Assembly: GCA_002303765.1 (NCBI GenBank)
Contig: DBCB01000041.1
Coordinates: 2,971-25,408, forward strand
DNA from: Planctomycetaceae bacterium UBA969
Lineage (GTDB): Bacteria; Planctomycetota; Planctomycetia; Gemmatales; Gemmataceae
Direction: 5' to 3'
DNA length: 22,438 nt
Shown here: in pieces, positions 15,521-22,438 of the stretch
How positions within the stretch are numbered: position 1 is the stretch's first letter
How the letters are laid out: the number at the start of each line of letters is the position of its first letter
Translations under genes and position numbers: made by a program
Notes under the pieces: generated by a model
What the model saw: only the letters and a program-made list of their open reading frames with translations
Database searches by the model: none
What the model was told of the DNA's origin: nothing

Positions 15521-16522
15521 ATGGTAAAAAAAACATCAACAATCGCTGGCATCGACATAGGCGGGGCAAATATTAAATATTGCCAATCTGATGGGTACAC
15601 CCTAAACACCATTTTTCCACTATGGAAAAAAAAGACCTCTTTACCTGCGATTCTTGAAGAAATTATACCTGCAAAAAAAATTAGAACACTTGCAATCACC
15701 ATGACTGGAGAATTATGCGACTGCTTTAAAACAAAATCTGAAGGCGTGAGATACATCTTAAATTCTATTCCTAAGAAACAATTCACCCCCTTAGTTTGGA
15801 CTACAAACCAAAAATTTATTCCTCTAGAAGATGCAATCCAAAACCCAACAATTTGTGCTGCATCAAACTGGTTGGGCTTGGCAAGTTTTATTGCAAAACA
15901 CCATCCTGAAAACTTTGGGCTATCAATCGATATCGGATCAACCACCACAGACATCACATCGATCGATCAAGGAAACCCAAGCACAAATGGTATCACCGAC
16001 ACTCAACGGTTAAAGTATGGCGAACTTGTTTACACCGGCATGAAACGGACACCAATAGCGTCATTACTGGGAAGCAAATACGCACAAGAATTTTTTGCGA
16101 CTATTGCGGATGCGCACCTTCTTCTAAATAATTTAGAGGAAGACGAAGAGGATACTGAGACTGCAGATGGAAGACCGTTTACAAAAACAAACTCAGTCAG
16201 GCGAATTGCCAAAATGCTTTGTGCGGATCAAAATGAAATCCCAATGCCTAGAATCATAAAAACAAGCGAACTTGCTATAAAAACTCAAACAAAATGGATC
16301 ACGATTGCCCTGAAAAAACATCTCCAAAGAAAAGGTAAAGAACCAAAATGGATCAGCATATCAGGATCGGGGGAAACTTTGGGAAAAATGATAGTAGAAT
16401 CATTTGAATGGAAAACAAAGCCTAGTATTCATTCATTTTCTAACACATTCGGAATCGAAAATTCAAGTGCGGCATGCGCTTATAGCATTATGAAATTAAG
16501 TGGTAATTATCATGAAGTGTAA
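15521..16522 (+). CDS. H4MPT-linked C1 transfer pathway protein (hydantoinase/oxoprolinase-like, ASKHA fold)
   Basis: 333 residues. Two phosphate loops of an actin-like ATPase fold are visible: 'AGIDIGGANIKY' (about 9-20) and 'SIDIGSTTTDITSID' (135-149), with a later 'WISISGSGETLGKM' loop near residue 284. This matches the uncharacterised protein consistently clustered with tetrahydromethanopterin-dependent C1 genes in methylotrophs and planctomycetes. A role in making or maturing the H4MPT/methanofuran-type cofactors is inferred from context; no reaction can be assigned from sequence alone. The next gene overlaps its end, so the two are coupled. An in-frame stop at 15512 fixes ATG 15521 as the start; AAGGA at 15494-15498 is too far to be a normal ribosome binding site. 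Confidence 0.82.
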   Translation: MVKKTSTIAGIDIGGANIKYCQSDGYTLNTIFPLWKKKTSLPAILEEIIPAKKIRTLAITMTGELCDCFKTKSEGVRYILNSIPKKQFTPLVWTTNQKFIPLEDAIQNPTICAASNWLGLASFIAKHHPENFGLSIDIGSTTTDITSIDQGNPSTNGITDTQRLKYGELVYTGMKRTPIASLLGSKYAQEFFATIADAHLLLNNLEEDEEDTETADGRPFTKTNSVRRIAKMLCADQNEIPMPRIIKTSELAIKTQTKWITIALKKHLQRKGKEPKWISISGSGETLGKMIVESFEWKTKPSIHSFSNTFGIENSSAACAYSIMKLSGNYHEV

Positions 16523-17111
16523 TGTAATAAAGGTTGGAGGAAGCCTTCTCGACACTAACGACCTACCACAAAAACTCGAGCAATTATTAAAGAAATTACA
16601 ACCCGCCTGCACAGTAGTGGTAGTTGGCGGCGGACAATCGGTGAGAAATATAGAACTAAATAATTCAAACAAAAATCAGATACTTGAACATTGGGAATCA
16701 TTGCAAATAATGACTGAAAATGCTATTGCGTTAATGTCTCATTTCAAAGAAGGCAAAATGGCGAGCATGCCATTTAAAAAAGAATACGGTTTGTTTTTTT
16801 TAGATGCTCATCAATATTGCAAAAATGATAAAAAGCTTAATGGTGAACCCTTTTTGCCACAGACTAGGGATGTGCGTTCTGATACTGTTGCACTTAGATT
16901 CGCACAAGATTTCGATTTCAGTGAGTTGTATTTATTGAAATCAGTCAGTTTCCCAGCGTCAAAAAACTGGGAAGATGCATGCAACCAAAATTATGTAGAT
17001 CCTTTTTTCTGCAAGCTATTCAACAACAAAAAACATAACCCCACCATACATACAATCAATTTTAGATCATCGCAAACCATTCAGTTTTTTAACTCCAGCA
17101 ATAAGATCTGA
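16512..17111 (+). CDS. amino acid kinase family protein, MfnE-like
   Basis: 199 residues from ATG 16512, preceded by AAGTGG (16498-16503, eight bases away); a GTG at 16500 would add four residues. It opens with 'VIKVGGSLLDTNDLP', the Gly-Gly phosphate loop of the amino-acid-kinase fold, then 'TVVVVGGGQSVRNIE'. 'DVRSDTVALRFAQDF' matches the conserved 'SDTIAAWLA' substrate/nucleotide region. In archaea MfnE of this fold phosphorylates 5-(aminomethyl)furan-3-yl methyl phosphate in methanofuran synthesis. The placement between an H4MPT-associated gene and mfnB strongly suggests the same pathway. It overlaps the preceding gene by 11 bases and runs 45 bases into the opposing mfnB gene. The C-terminal 15 residues are Asn/Ser-rich and poorly conserved in appearance, probably a result of the overlap. 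Confidence 0.75.
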   Translation: MKCNVIKVGGSLLDTNDLPQKLEQLLKKLQPACTVVVVGGGQSVRNIELNNSNKNQILEHWESLQIMTENAIALMSHFKEGKMASMPFKKEYGLFFLDAHQYCKNDKKLNGEPFLPQTRDVRSDTVALRFAQDFDFSELYLLKSVSFPASKNWEDACNQNYVDPFFCKLFNNKKHNPTIHTINFRSSQTIQFFNSSNKI

Positions 17112-17783
17112 AGTTAAATCAAAATCAATTGTTTTATTTCGAGAACCCTCTTTGCAAACGGCGCCGCGAAACCCAAACCAGGCTGGCTTGACCCCCTCCC
17201 GAATAAGCCGGGTTGCTTTTTCAAGATTCAATGAGCCTGCAATAGCAAATTTTACATTATGAACATCACACTTGTTTTGTATTCGCAAAAGTTCATCAAC
17301 TGTAATCCAGTCAAGAACTGAAGAGCCATCTTTGCACCAAGTATCGATCATAATCGCAAAAAAAGAATGTTCAAATAGCGTTTCTAAAAGATCGAATGGC
17401 GGGTTTGAATCAGCTTTTAAATAGTCGCCATATAGTACAGGAACTACAAAAGCAGATTTATTTAACATAAGAACCTGTTCGTTGATTAAAATCAAATTAT
17501 CAACCCAATTATCTGTACTTTTGCATTTTGAAAGCCCAAACTTATAAAAAGAAATACCACTGGGGAGAAAATCTGGTTGGTTAGGCACGTCGCACAACTC
17601 CCCACAAGCCATGCTAAGGGGCAAATTATAAGGCAAAGCATTTTGAATTAGTGAAACAACCGATAAATCAACCATACCCATAGCGGCTTTTTCAGGGTCT
17701 TTCAAATCTATAAGATCAGCTCCAGCGCCTAAAGCAATTTTTGCTTCTTCAACATTTCGGACACTAACTAACACACTTACCAA
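17067..17783 (-). CDS. mfnB: (5-formylfuran-3-yl)methyl phosphate synthase
   Basis: 238 residues, TIM-barrel class I aldolase-like enzyme (DUF556/MfnB). The first strand block 'GADLIDLKDPEKAAMG' carries Lys28, the expected Schiff-base lysine; later blocks 'FFAIMIDTWCKDGSSVLDW', 'KFAIAGSLNL' and 'PAWFGFRGAVCKEGSR' follow the family. Family knowledge: MfnB condenses two glyceraldehyde 3-phosphate molecules to 4-(hydroxymethyl)-2-furancarboxaldehyde phosphate, the furan precursor of methanofuran-type formyl carriers. In bacteria it sits with H4MPT-dependent formaldehyde oxidation genes. The start is TTG 17783, supported by GAGGTG at 17788-17793, four bases upstream. It converges on and overlaps the MfnE-like gene, so the two are on opposite strands although in one pathway. 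Confidence 0.88.
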   Translation of the reverse strand: MVSVLVSVRNVEEAKIALGAGADLIDLKDPEKAAMGMVDLSVVSLIQNALPYNLPLSMACGELCDVPNQPDFLPSGISFYKFGLSKCKSTDNWVDNLILINEQVLMLNKSAFVVPVLYGDYLKADSNPPFDLLETLFEHSFFAIMIDTWCKDGSSVLDWITVDELLRIQNKCDVHNVKFAIAGSLNLEKATRLIREGVKPAWFGFRGAVCKEGSRNKTIDFDLTSDLIAGVKKLNGLR

Positions 17784-17787
17784 AGTT

Positions 17788-17793
17788 CACCTC
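17788..17793 (-). promoter_or_regulatory. ribosome binding site supporting the TTG start of mfnB
   Basis: GAGGTG on the minus strand, four bases before TTG 17783. It is among the strongest ribosome binding sites in the window and justifies the rare start codon. Confidence 0.6.
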
Positions 17794-17877
17794 ACAATTA
17801 TTTATCAAGCAATTCACACAAGAGACACCGTAAACTGAGCATGTTTTATAAGGACCATTATTTTTATCAATTCAGCA

Positions 17878-20800
17878 ATGAACAATGGTAAAGTAATAAT
17901 AGTAATTAAATATTGCCAAACATTTATTGAAGTTAAAATTACATCAACCATGATAAAAATTTACCCGAATTATGAACCACTTCCAGGCTATCGAGTCCTT
18001 GAAAAAATAGGCAGTGGTGGATTTGGCGAAGTATGGAAATGCATTGCTCCAGGGGGGCTTCTTAAGGCTATAAAATTTGTATCAGGAAAACTTGGGGTAA
18101 AATCAGATATACGGGCAGAACAAGAATGGCGCGCAGTTGACCGAATTAAAATTATCAGACATCCTTTCATTCTTACGATGGAACGAATTGATATTATCGA
18201 AAACTGCCTAGCTATCGTTATGGAACTTGCAGACAAAAACCTTTGGGACCGATATCAGGAATGCAAACAAAAAAACCTACAGGGAATACCAAAAAGCGAA
18301 GCATTACATTACTTGGCAGAATCAGCAGAAGCACTCGATGTAATCAATTCACAGTATCAATTACAGCATTTAGACATTAAACCGCAAAACTTATTTTTAG
18401 TACACAATCACCTAAAAATTGGGGATTTTGGTCTAGTACACGACCTTACAATTGCAGACCAAGAATTTGAAGGAGGAATTACACCAATTTATTCCGCCCC
18501 CGAACTCATTGAGGGCAGGCCAAGCAGATTCAGTGACCAATATAGCCTAGCTATAGTTTACCAAGAAATGACAACTGGAAAAAAGCCCTTCGAATCAGAT
18601 AATTTACGAAATATTATTAAATCGCATTTAACTGATGCGCCAAATCTTTCTTCACTTGAAGACAGTGAAAAACCTATTATTGCCCGCGCTCTTTCAAAAA
18701 AACCCGAAGAGCGTTTTAAAACATGCACTGAATTTATAACTGCGCTGAAAACTATTCATTCACCCTTTGGTTTTCAAATAACGAATCGGCCTTTTATTCT
18801 TGAGGAAAAATCGATTGTTCCTGAATCCAAAAATAAAGAACAATCAATCAAAAACATTGACCTAAGTAAAACATTATCTTTCAAAAAATCAAATGATGAA
18901 CAAAATACATCAAACCCAACAACTGAACTAGAAGAATCAAGACAAAACAAAGAACAAAGTGCTAATCTAGAAAATCGTGCAGGTACATTAATAATTGGCT
19001 TAGGAAGAACAGGCATCGGGGCAGCTGCCTTTTTCGATAATGCGCTTAATAACCACTCAAAATCAACTGGACTAAGTTTACCTATTGAAGTACTTGGAAT
19101 TGATATCGATACCCAGGGACTGACCACGGAAAAAGAAGACGATCAACTTAAACTTCCTTTTGACAAAGCTGTGGTTTTTAAACTAAACAGGCCAAACTAC
19201 TATTTAGGGAACAAAGAAAAATCTGAAAAACTAGCACAATGGCTTCCTCTAAGTAAACTGTACCAAATTCCAAAAAACCTTAGCACAGAAGGAAATAGAA
19301 CCCTAGGAAAACTCGCAATTCTTGATGCAGGAGATAAACTAAATGATGAACTAAAAAAACTTTTGATAAAAATCAATCAATCCGCATACTCGAACACTAT
19401 GCCTGGGATAATTAGCCCTAACATTTGGATTTTAACTCATGCTGGAGGTGGCGCAGTTGGTTCACTTGTAGATGTTTGCAAATCAATTATCGAATCATGC
19501 CTCCAACTAAACTTAAAAACGCCAACATTTAACCTAATTTTGGCATTGCCTGCAAAAGAAAATTGCAGTGTGCAAATGGCATCAAATACAACAATCACGC
19601 TACAAGAATTAGAGAAAATAGAAATAGCAGATCGAACACAAAAAATAATCTTGATAGAAACATCACCGAATGAAAAAAATCTTCATTTAAAATTAATGCA
19701 AGATATGGGAACAATAGTTTACGCAAACCAATTGAAAATTTACACCCAAGGTTCGGAAATCAACAAAAATTATAAACCCGAATATTCGGCAAAAAGATCT
19801 TACAAATCTGCTGGGGCGCAATTAGATTTATTATCCAACGAATTAAATCAGCAAGTTATAATCAATAAAACATGTTTAGAATTAATCCGATCATGGGTAC
19901 AAGAAAAACCTGCTTATCATAATGAAATCAGCACATGGATTGACCAAGAATTGATAAGGAACAATATTACATTTGAAAACCTAACATCAAGTTTGACAGA
20001 ACACCTAGAATTAAAATTAGGTCACCCAATAAGTTCATTCATATTAAAAGACCTAATTGATCCATTATTCAAATTGGAATCTAAATTAGGAAACAACGAC
20101 ATATCAATTGAAACGATTGCAAAGACGAGCTTGAATATTCTTAAAAATTCGGAACAAAATTTAGGACTCGAATGGTATACAAGCGATAATTTAACTGACA
20201 AAGGAAATTTCTATAAAATTATGATGCAAAAAATCAACGAACTAACTGAAAATTTTGGTTCGGTGATTGATTCTTGGGTAGTTCAATGGATCGAAAAACC
20301 AGGATATCGTTTTCCTGTTGCTGAAATTATCCTTACGATCATCAAGAAAAAAACGGAAGAACTTCGAATTCAAATAAATTTAATCCGAGAAAAACACCAT
20401 TCTATTTTAAAGGTTGATTTACTTCGGTTTAATAGTGCAATCCAACAACCTGCTGGAATGAAGGGCGTATACAACCAATCAATCCAAAAAATCATCGGTC
20501 ACTTTAAATCACTGTTTCGAACTCAACTGGAAATACTTCAATGCGACTGTATTTTTAGTTTTATTCAATCCATCAATTTGCAAATAACAGACCACGCTAA
20601 AGAAATTGACGAGTGCAAATCAAAACTTTTGGGAATATGCAAACGAATAAAGGGGAGTAATGAATTACCCAATAGTAAATCAGAAGATATTTCTTCTATC
20701 ACACACACAAAAACTCGAACAGAGGAAGAACTTAATACCCTAGATAAGACAATTCAAGAAGCAATCGTAAAAAACTTCGAAGCGTTTACACATTTGTTTA

Positions 20801-21195
20801 TTGGAAGGGAAAACTTGATTTATGAACTTGAAAAAACAATCAATCAATCTGCAGCAACTTATTTAAAAAGCCTAGGTGAACTTTCTAAAAGTAACATCTT
20901 GGATTCGATTGAAGATTTAAGTACCAAGATTAGCTTCATCAAAAACCATATTGCCTCAGTTCAACACAAGAACCCTATGCATGTAAATGAATTTGCTAGT
21001 CAAACTATTTTTTCATTTCCCCAAAACATTCTAGGGGAGTGGAATAATATTGAGATATTTGGCAAGACTAATCAAAGCATTTACTTAGTGCCTGGAAACG
21101 CTGATTTTATTTCATGTATATGTGAAGAAAACATCATAAATTTGAATGATTCAAAAAGTTTTAACCACTTTTATGAAATACAACAAGAAATATGA
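17878..21195 (+). CDS. Ser/Thr protein kinase fused to a tubulin/FtsZ-like domain
   Basis: 1105 residues from ATG 17878; an in-frame ATG at 17950 (residue 25) lies nearer the kinase domain, and neither has a clear ribosome binding site. Kinase, about residues 37-300: Gly loop GSGGFG (45-50), Lys66, 'HLDIKPQN' with Asp166 (HLD for HRD), DFG 183-185, 'APELIEG'. A polar linker (300-368) leads to a second domain: 'LIIGLGRTGIG' (371-381), 'LGIDIDTQGL' (406-415), 'AGGGAVGS' (522-529) and 'NTTITLQEL' (570-578). Order and spacing resemble tubulin/FtsZ loops T1, T2, T4 and T6, and the Tubulin_2-type family. The T4 loop departs from GGGTGSG, so GTP binding is uncertain. Residues 640-1105 look helical and partly coiled-coil, possibly for partner binding. 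No transmembrane helix is evident, so it should be cytoplasmic. The kinase is certain; the tubulin-like call is moderate. Confidence 0.82.
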   Translation: MNNGKVIIVIKYCQTFIEVKITSTMIKIYPNYEPLPGYRVLEKIGSGGFGEVWKCIAPGGLLKAIKFVSGKLGVKSDIRAEQEWRAVDRIKIIRHPFILTMERIDIIENCLAIVMELADKNLWDRYQECKQKNLQGIPKSEALHYLAESAEALDVINSQYQLQHLDIKPQNLFLVHNHLKIGDFGLVHDLTIADQEFEGGITPIYSAPELIEGRPSRFSDQYSLAIVYQEMTTGKKPFESDNLRNIIKSHLTDAPNLSSLEDSEKPIIARALSKKPEERFKTCTEFITALKTIHSPFGFQITNRPFILEEKSIVPESKNKEQSIKNIDLSKTLSFKKSNDEQNTSNPTTELEESRQNKEQSANLENRAGTLIIGLGRTGIGAAAFFDNALNNHSKSTGLSLPIEVLGIDIDTQGLTTEKEDDQLKLPFDKAVVFKLNRPNYYLGNKEKSEKLAQWLPLSKLYQIPKNLSTEGNRTLGKLAILDAGDKLNDELKKLLIKINQSAYSNTMPGIISPNIWILTHAGGGAVGSLVDVCKSIIESCLQLNLKTPTFNLILALPAKENCSVQMASNTTITLQELEKIEIADRTQKIILIETSPNEKNLHLKLMQDMGTIVYANQLKIYTQGSEINKNYKPEYSAKRSYKSAGAQLDLLSNELNQQVIINKTCLELIRSWVQEKPAYHNEISTWIDQELIRNNITFENLTSSLTEHLELKLGHPISSFILKDLIDPLFKLESKLGNNDISIETIAKTSLNILKNSEQNLGLEWYTSDNLTDKGNFYKIMMQKINELTENFGSVIDSWVVQWIEKPGYRFPVAEIILTIIKKKTEELRIQINLIREKHHSILKVDLLRFNSAIQQPAGMKGVYNQSIQKIIGHFKSLFRTQLEILQCDCIFSFIQSINLQITDHAKEIDECKSKLLGICKRIKGSNELPNSKSEDISSITHTKTRTEEELNTLDKTIQEAIVKNFEAFTHLFIGRENLIYELEKTINQSAATYLKSLGELSKSNILDSIEDLSTKISFIKNHIASVQHKNPMHVNEFASQTIFSFPQNILGEWNNIEIFGKTNQSIYLVPGNADFISCICEENIINLNDSKSFNHFYEIQQEI

Positions 21196-21249
21196 ATAAT
21201 ATTGATGATCAATCGGGTATAGAAACAACAAATAAAACGCTAAAATAGC

Positions 21250-21253
21250 AGGA
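21250..21253 (+). promoter_or_regulatory. ribosome binding site deciding the scpA start
   Basis: AGGA ends eight bases before ATG 21262. It overlaps the earlier ATG at 21253, which therefore has no site of its own at normal spacing. Confidence 0.5.
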
Positions 21254-21261
21254 TGCTTACC

Positions 21262-21999
21262 ATGCCTGAACTAGAATATCGAATTAATCAAGATGCATTT
21301 CACGGCCCTTTAGATCTATTATTACATCTCGTTAAAAAAGAAGAAGTGGACATTCTTGAAATATCAATCGTAAGAATTGCAGATCAATTTAAGGAATTCA
21401 TGGAGGTTATCACATTCTTAGACTTAACTTTAGCAGGTGAATTTTTAGTAATGGCAACAAAATTGATGGAAATTAAAAGCCTATTACTATTACCAAGGCA
21501 GGTACAACACGCCAACAAAGAAGATGATCCAAGAAATGAAATTGTAAGGCAACTAGTCGAATACAAAAAATTTAAAGATGCGGTGGAAATTCTAGAGGAA
21601 CAAGCAGAAACTGCAGGCCAGAAAATTCCTCGTTTAATTTCGGACCAATTCCATGAGGAACGAGTAAGTTCAGAAAAACCAATTCAGGAAGTAGAACTTT
21701 GGGATTTAGTAAGTGCATTTGGAAGAATCATGAAAGAAACTCTTGCAATTCAAGCGCAAGAAATTGTTGTGGATCAAACGCCTATGGAAGTATATCTTGA
21801 AGAAATAACGGGGAAGTTAATTCGAGAAAAATCGATACCATTCAGGGATTTATTCTGTCCCCCGTTCCACAAAATGCGTTTGATTGGACTATTCCTTGCG
21901 ATACTCGAACTAATAAAAAAGCAATCGATTTTTGCACAACAAGATGAAAATTTTGGTGAGATTCATTTAAAATGGAGCCAGAGCGTTACAGTTTTTTAA
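21262..21999 (+). CDS. scpA: segregation and condensation protein A
   Basis: 245 residues, the normal length. The N-terminal block 'FHGPLDLLLHLVKKEEVDI' is the kleisin segment that binds the SMC neck, followed by 'LAGEFLVMATKLMEIKS' and 'LLLPRQ'. The C-terminal winged-helix ends with 'RLIGLFLAILELIKKQSIFA', the part that binds the SMC head. It should form the SMC-ScpA-ScpB complex that compacts and separates chromosomes. I prefer ATG 21262 over 21253 on spacing from AGGA. It lies 66 bases after the kinase/tubulin-like gene on the same strand, so co-transcription is possible. scpB, often next, is absent: uvrB converges and overlaps the last 14 bases. Confidence 0.93.
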   Translation: MPELEYRINQDAFHGPLDLLLHLVKKEEVDILEISIVRIADQFKEFMEVITFLDLTLAGEFLVMATKLMEIKSLLLLPRQVQHANKEDDPRNEIVRQLVEYKKFKDAVEILEEQAETAGQKIPRLISDQFHEERVSSEKPIQEVELWDLVSAFGRIMKETLAIQAQEIVVDQTPMEVYLEEITGKLIREKSIPFRDLFCPPFHKMRLIGLFLAILELIKKQSIFAQQDENFGEIHLKWSQSVTVF

Positions 22000-22438
22000 A
22001 TCTTTTTTTCTTTATTTGGGGTGCAGCAACTTTCTCACCTTTTAATGTTGCGATTTTATCTCGAAGTTGAGCGGCTTTTTCAAATTCTAAATCTTCTGCA
22101 GCTCTAAGCATTTGGATTTGTAGTTCTTCTATCATCTCATGTTTTTCAACCTGATCTTCATTTTCAATTCCTACCACTTTGTTGGCAAAATCATAAGCTG
22201 CTATTTCGTCTTCTATAAAAAGTGGTATCAAACTCTTCACGGATTGTGGAGTAATATTATTATCTAAATTATATTGTGTTTGCAATTCTCTCCTGCGTTT
22301 AGTCTCTTCAATTGCACGGTGCATGGAATTAGTTACTCGGTCACCATAAAGAATAACTTCGGCATTAACATTTCTGGCTGCCCTACCAATCGTTTGAATC
22401 AGAGATGTTTCACTTCTTAAGAAACCTTCTTTATCAGC
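21986..22438 (-). CDS. uvrB: UvrABC system protein B, C-terminal part
   Basis: Partial: the frame stays open to the right edge, so about three quarters of the gene lies outside. The visible 150 residues begin with helicase motifs V/VI ('DKEGFLRSETSLIQTIGRAA', with the arginine finger region GRAAR), then 'VILYGDRVTNSMHRAIEETK'. The protein ends with the UVR domain ('MIEELQIQMLRAAEDLEFEK', then 'AAQLRDKI') that contacts UvrC, and a basic tail KKKRFKKL. UvrB is the damage-verifying helicase of nucleotide excision repair. The Met at 22324 is internal, not the start. The 3' end overlaps scpA by 14 bases. Confidence 0.96.
   Translation of the reverse strand, partial: ADKEGFLRSETSLIQTIGRAARNVNAEVILYGDRVTNSMHRAIEETKRRRELQTQYNLDNNITPQSVKSLIPLFIEDEIAAYDFANKVVGIENEDQVEKHEMIEELQIQMLRAAEDLEFEKAAQLRDKIATLKGEKVAAPQIKKKRFKKL

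Noticed and set aside
15463..15957. 164-residue minus-strand reading frame
   Set aside because: It runs antisense through the H4MPT gene and its product matches nothing; the plus-strand protein has clear ATPase motifs.
21192..21248. 18-codon reading frame starting in an ATGA overlap with the kinase stop (MNNIDDQSGIETTNKTLK)
   Set aside because: Very short, polar, no ribosome binding site of note and no recognisable feature; probably chance in AT-rich spacer.

Overview
The window reads as a stretch of AT-rich chromosome from a member of the Planctomycetota. The lineage call is an inference from gene content. It rests on a DUF1501 protein with a twin-arginine start, a BBP7-type outer-membrane barrel, tetrahydromethanopterin (H4MPT) cofactor genes in a bacterial setting, and a Ser/Thr kinase of the type common in planctomycetes. 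I found no rRNA, tRNA, CRISPR array, insertion sequence or phage gene. Both ends cut genes: the 3' end of an nrnA-like DHH phosphoesterase on the left and the 3' end of uvrB on the right.

Layout. (1) 1-1495, plus: end of nrnA, then a translationally coupled multi-pass membrane protein with one CxxCH haem site. (2) 1514-3026, minus: a type II DnaJ, rnpA and yidD, overlapping one another; the rpmH and yidC genes usually found beside rnpA/yidD are absent. (3) 3229-5241, plus: a short ketosynthase-like protein without the active-site Cys, followed by a full ketosynthase with an intact Cys-His-His triad. (4) 5292-6500, minus: BBP7 barrel; 6866-7588, plus: an unrecognised membrane-anchored protein. 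(5) 12495 to 7592, minus: a compact operon of STAS protein, ABC ATPase, ABC-2 permease, ABC ATPase, ABC-2 permease and cytidylate-kinase-like protein, with the first five genes overlapping by 1 to 4 bases. (6) 12618-13811, plus: an RlmI-like rRNA methyltransferase facing a DUF1501 gene (minus), with a perfect 11-bp hairpin terminator between them. (7) 15521-17783: three H4MPT-associated genes, two on plus and mfnB on minus, the last two overlapping tail to tail by 45 bases. (8) 17878-21195, plus: a 1105-residue protein with an N-terminal Ser/Thr kinase followed by a region resembling a tubulin/FtsZ nucleotide-binding domain and a long helical tail. (9) scpA, overlapping tail to tail with uvrB.

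The most striking object is the kinase/tubulin-like fusion beside the chromosome-organisation gene scpA. It matters because many planctomycetes lack FtsZ. The tubulin assignment is by eye from loop motifs, and the glycine loop is degenerate, so it needs a profile or structure comparison. The paired ketosynthases, the STAS-led double ABC operon and the small H4MPT cluster are also worth a second look. Several starts were moved from the longest possible start where a ribosome binding site or signal peptide argued for another; reasons are given in each entry.
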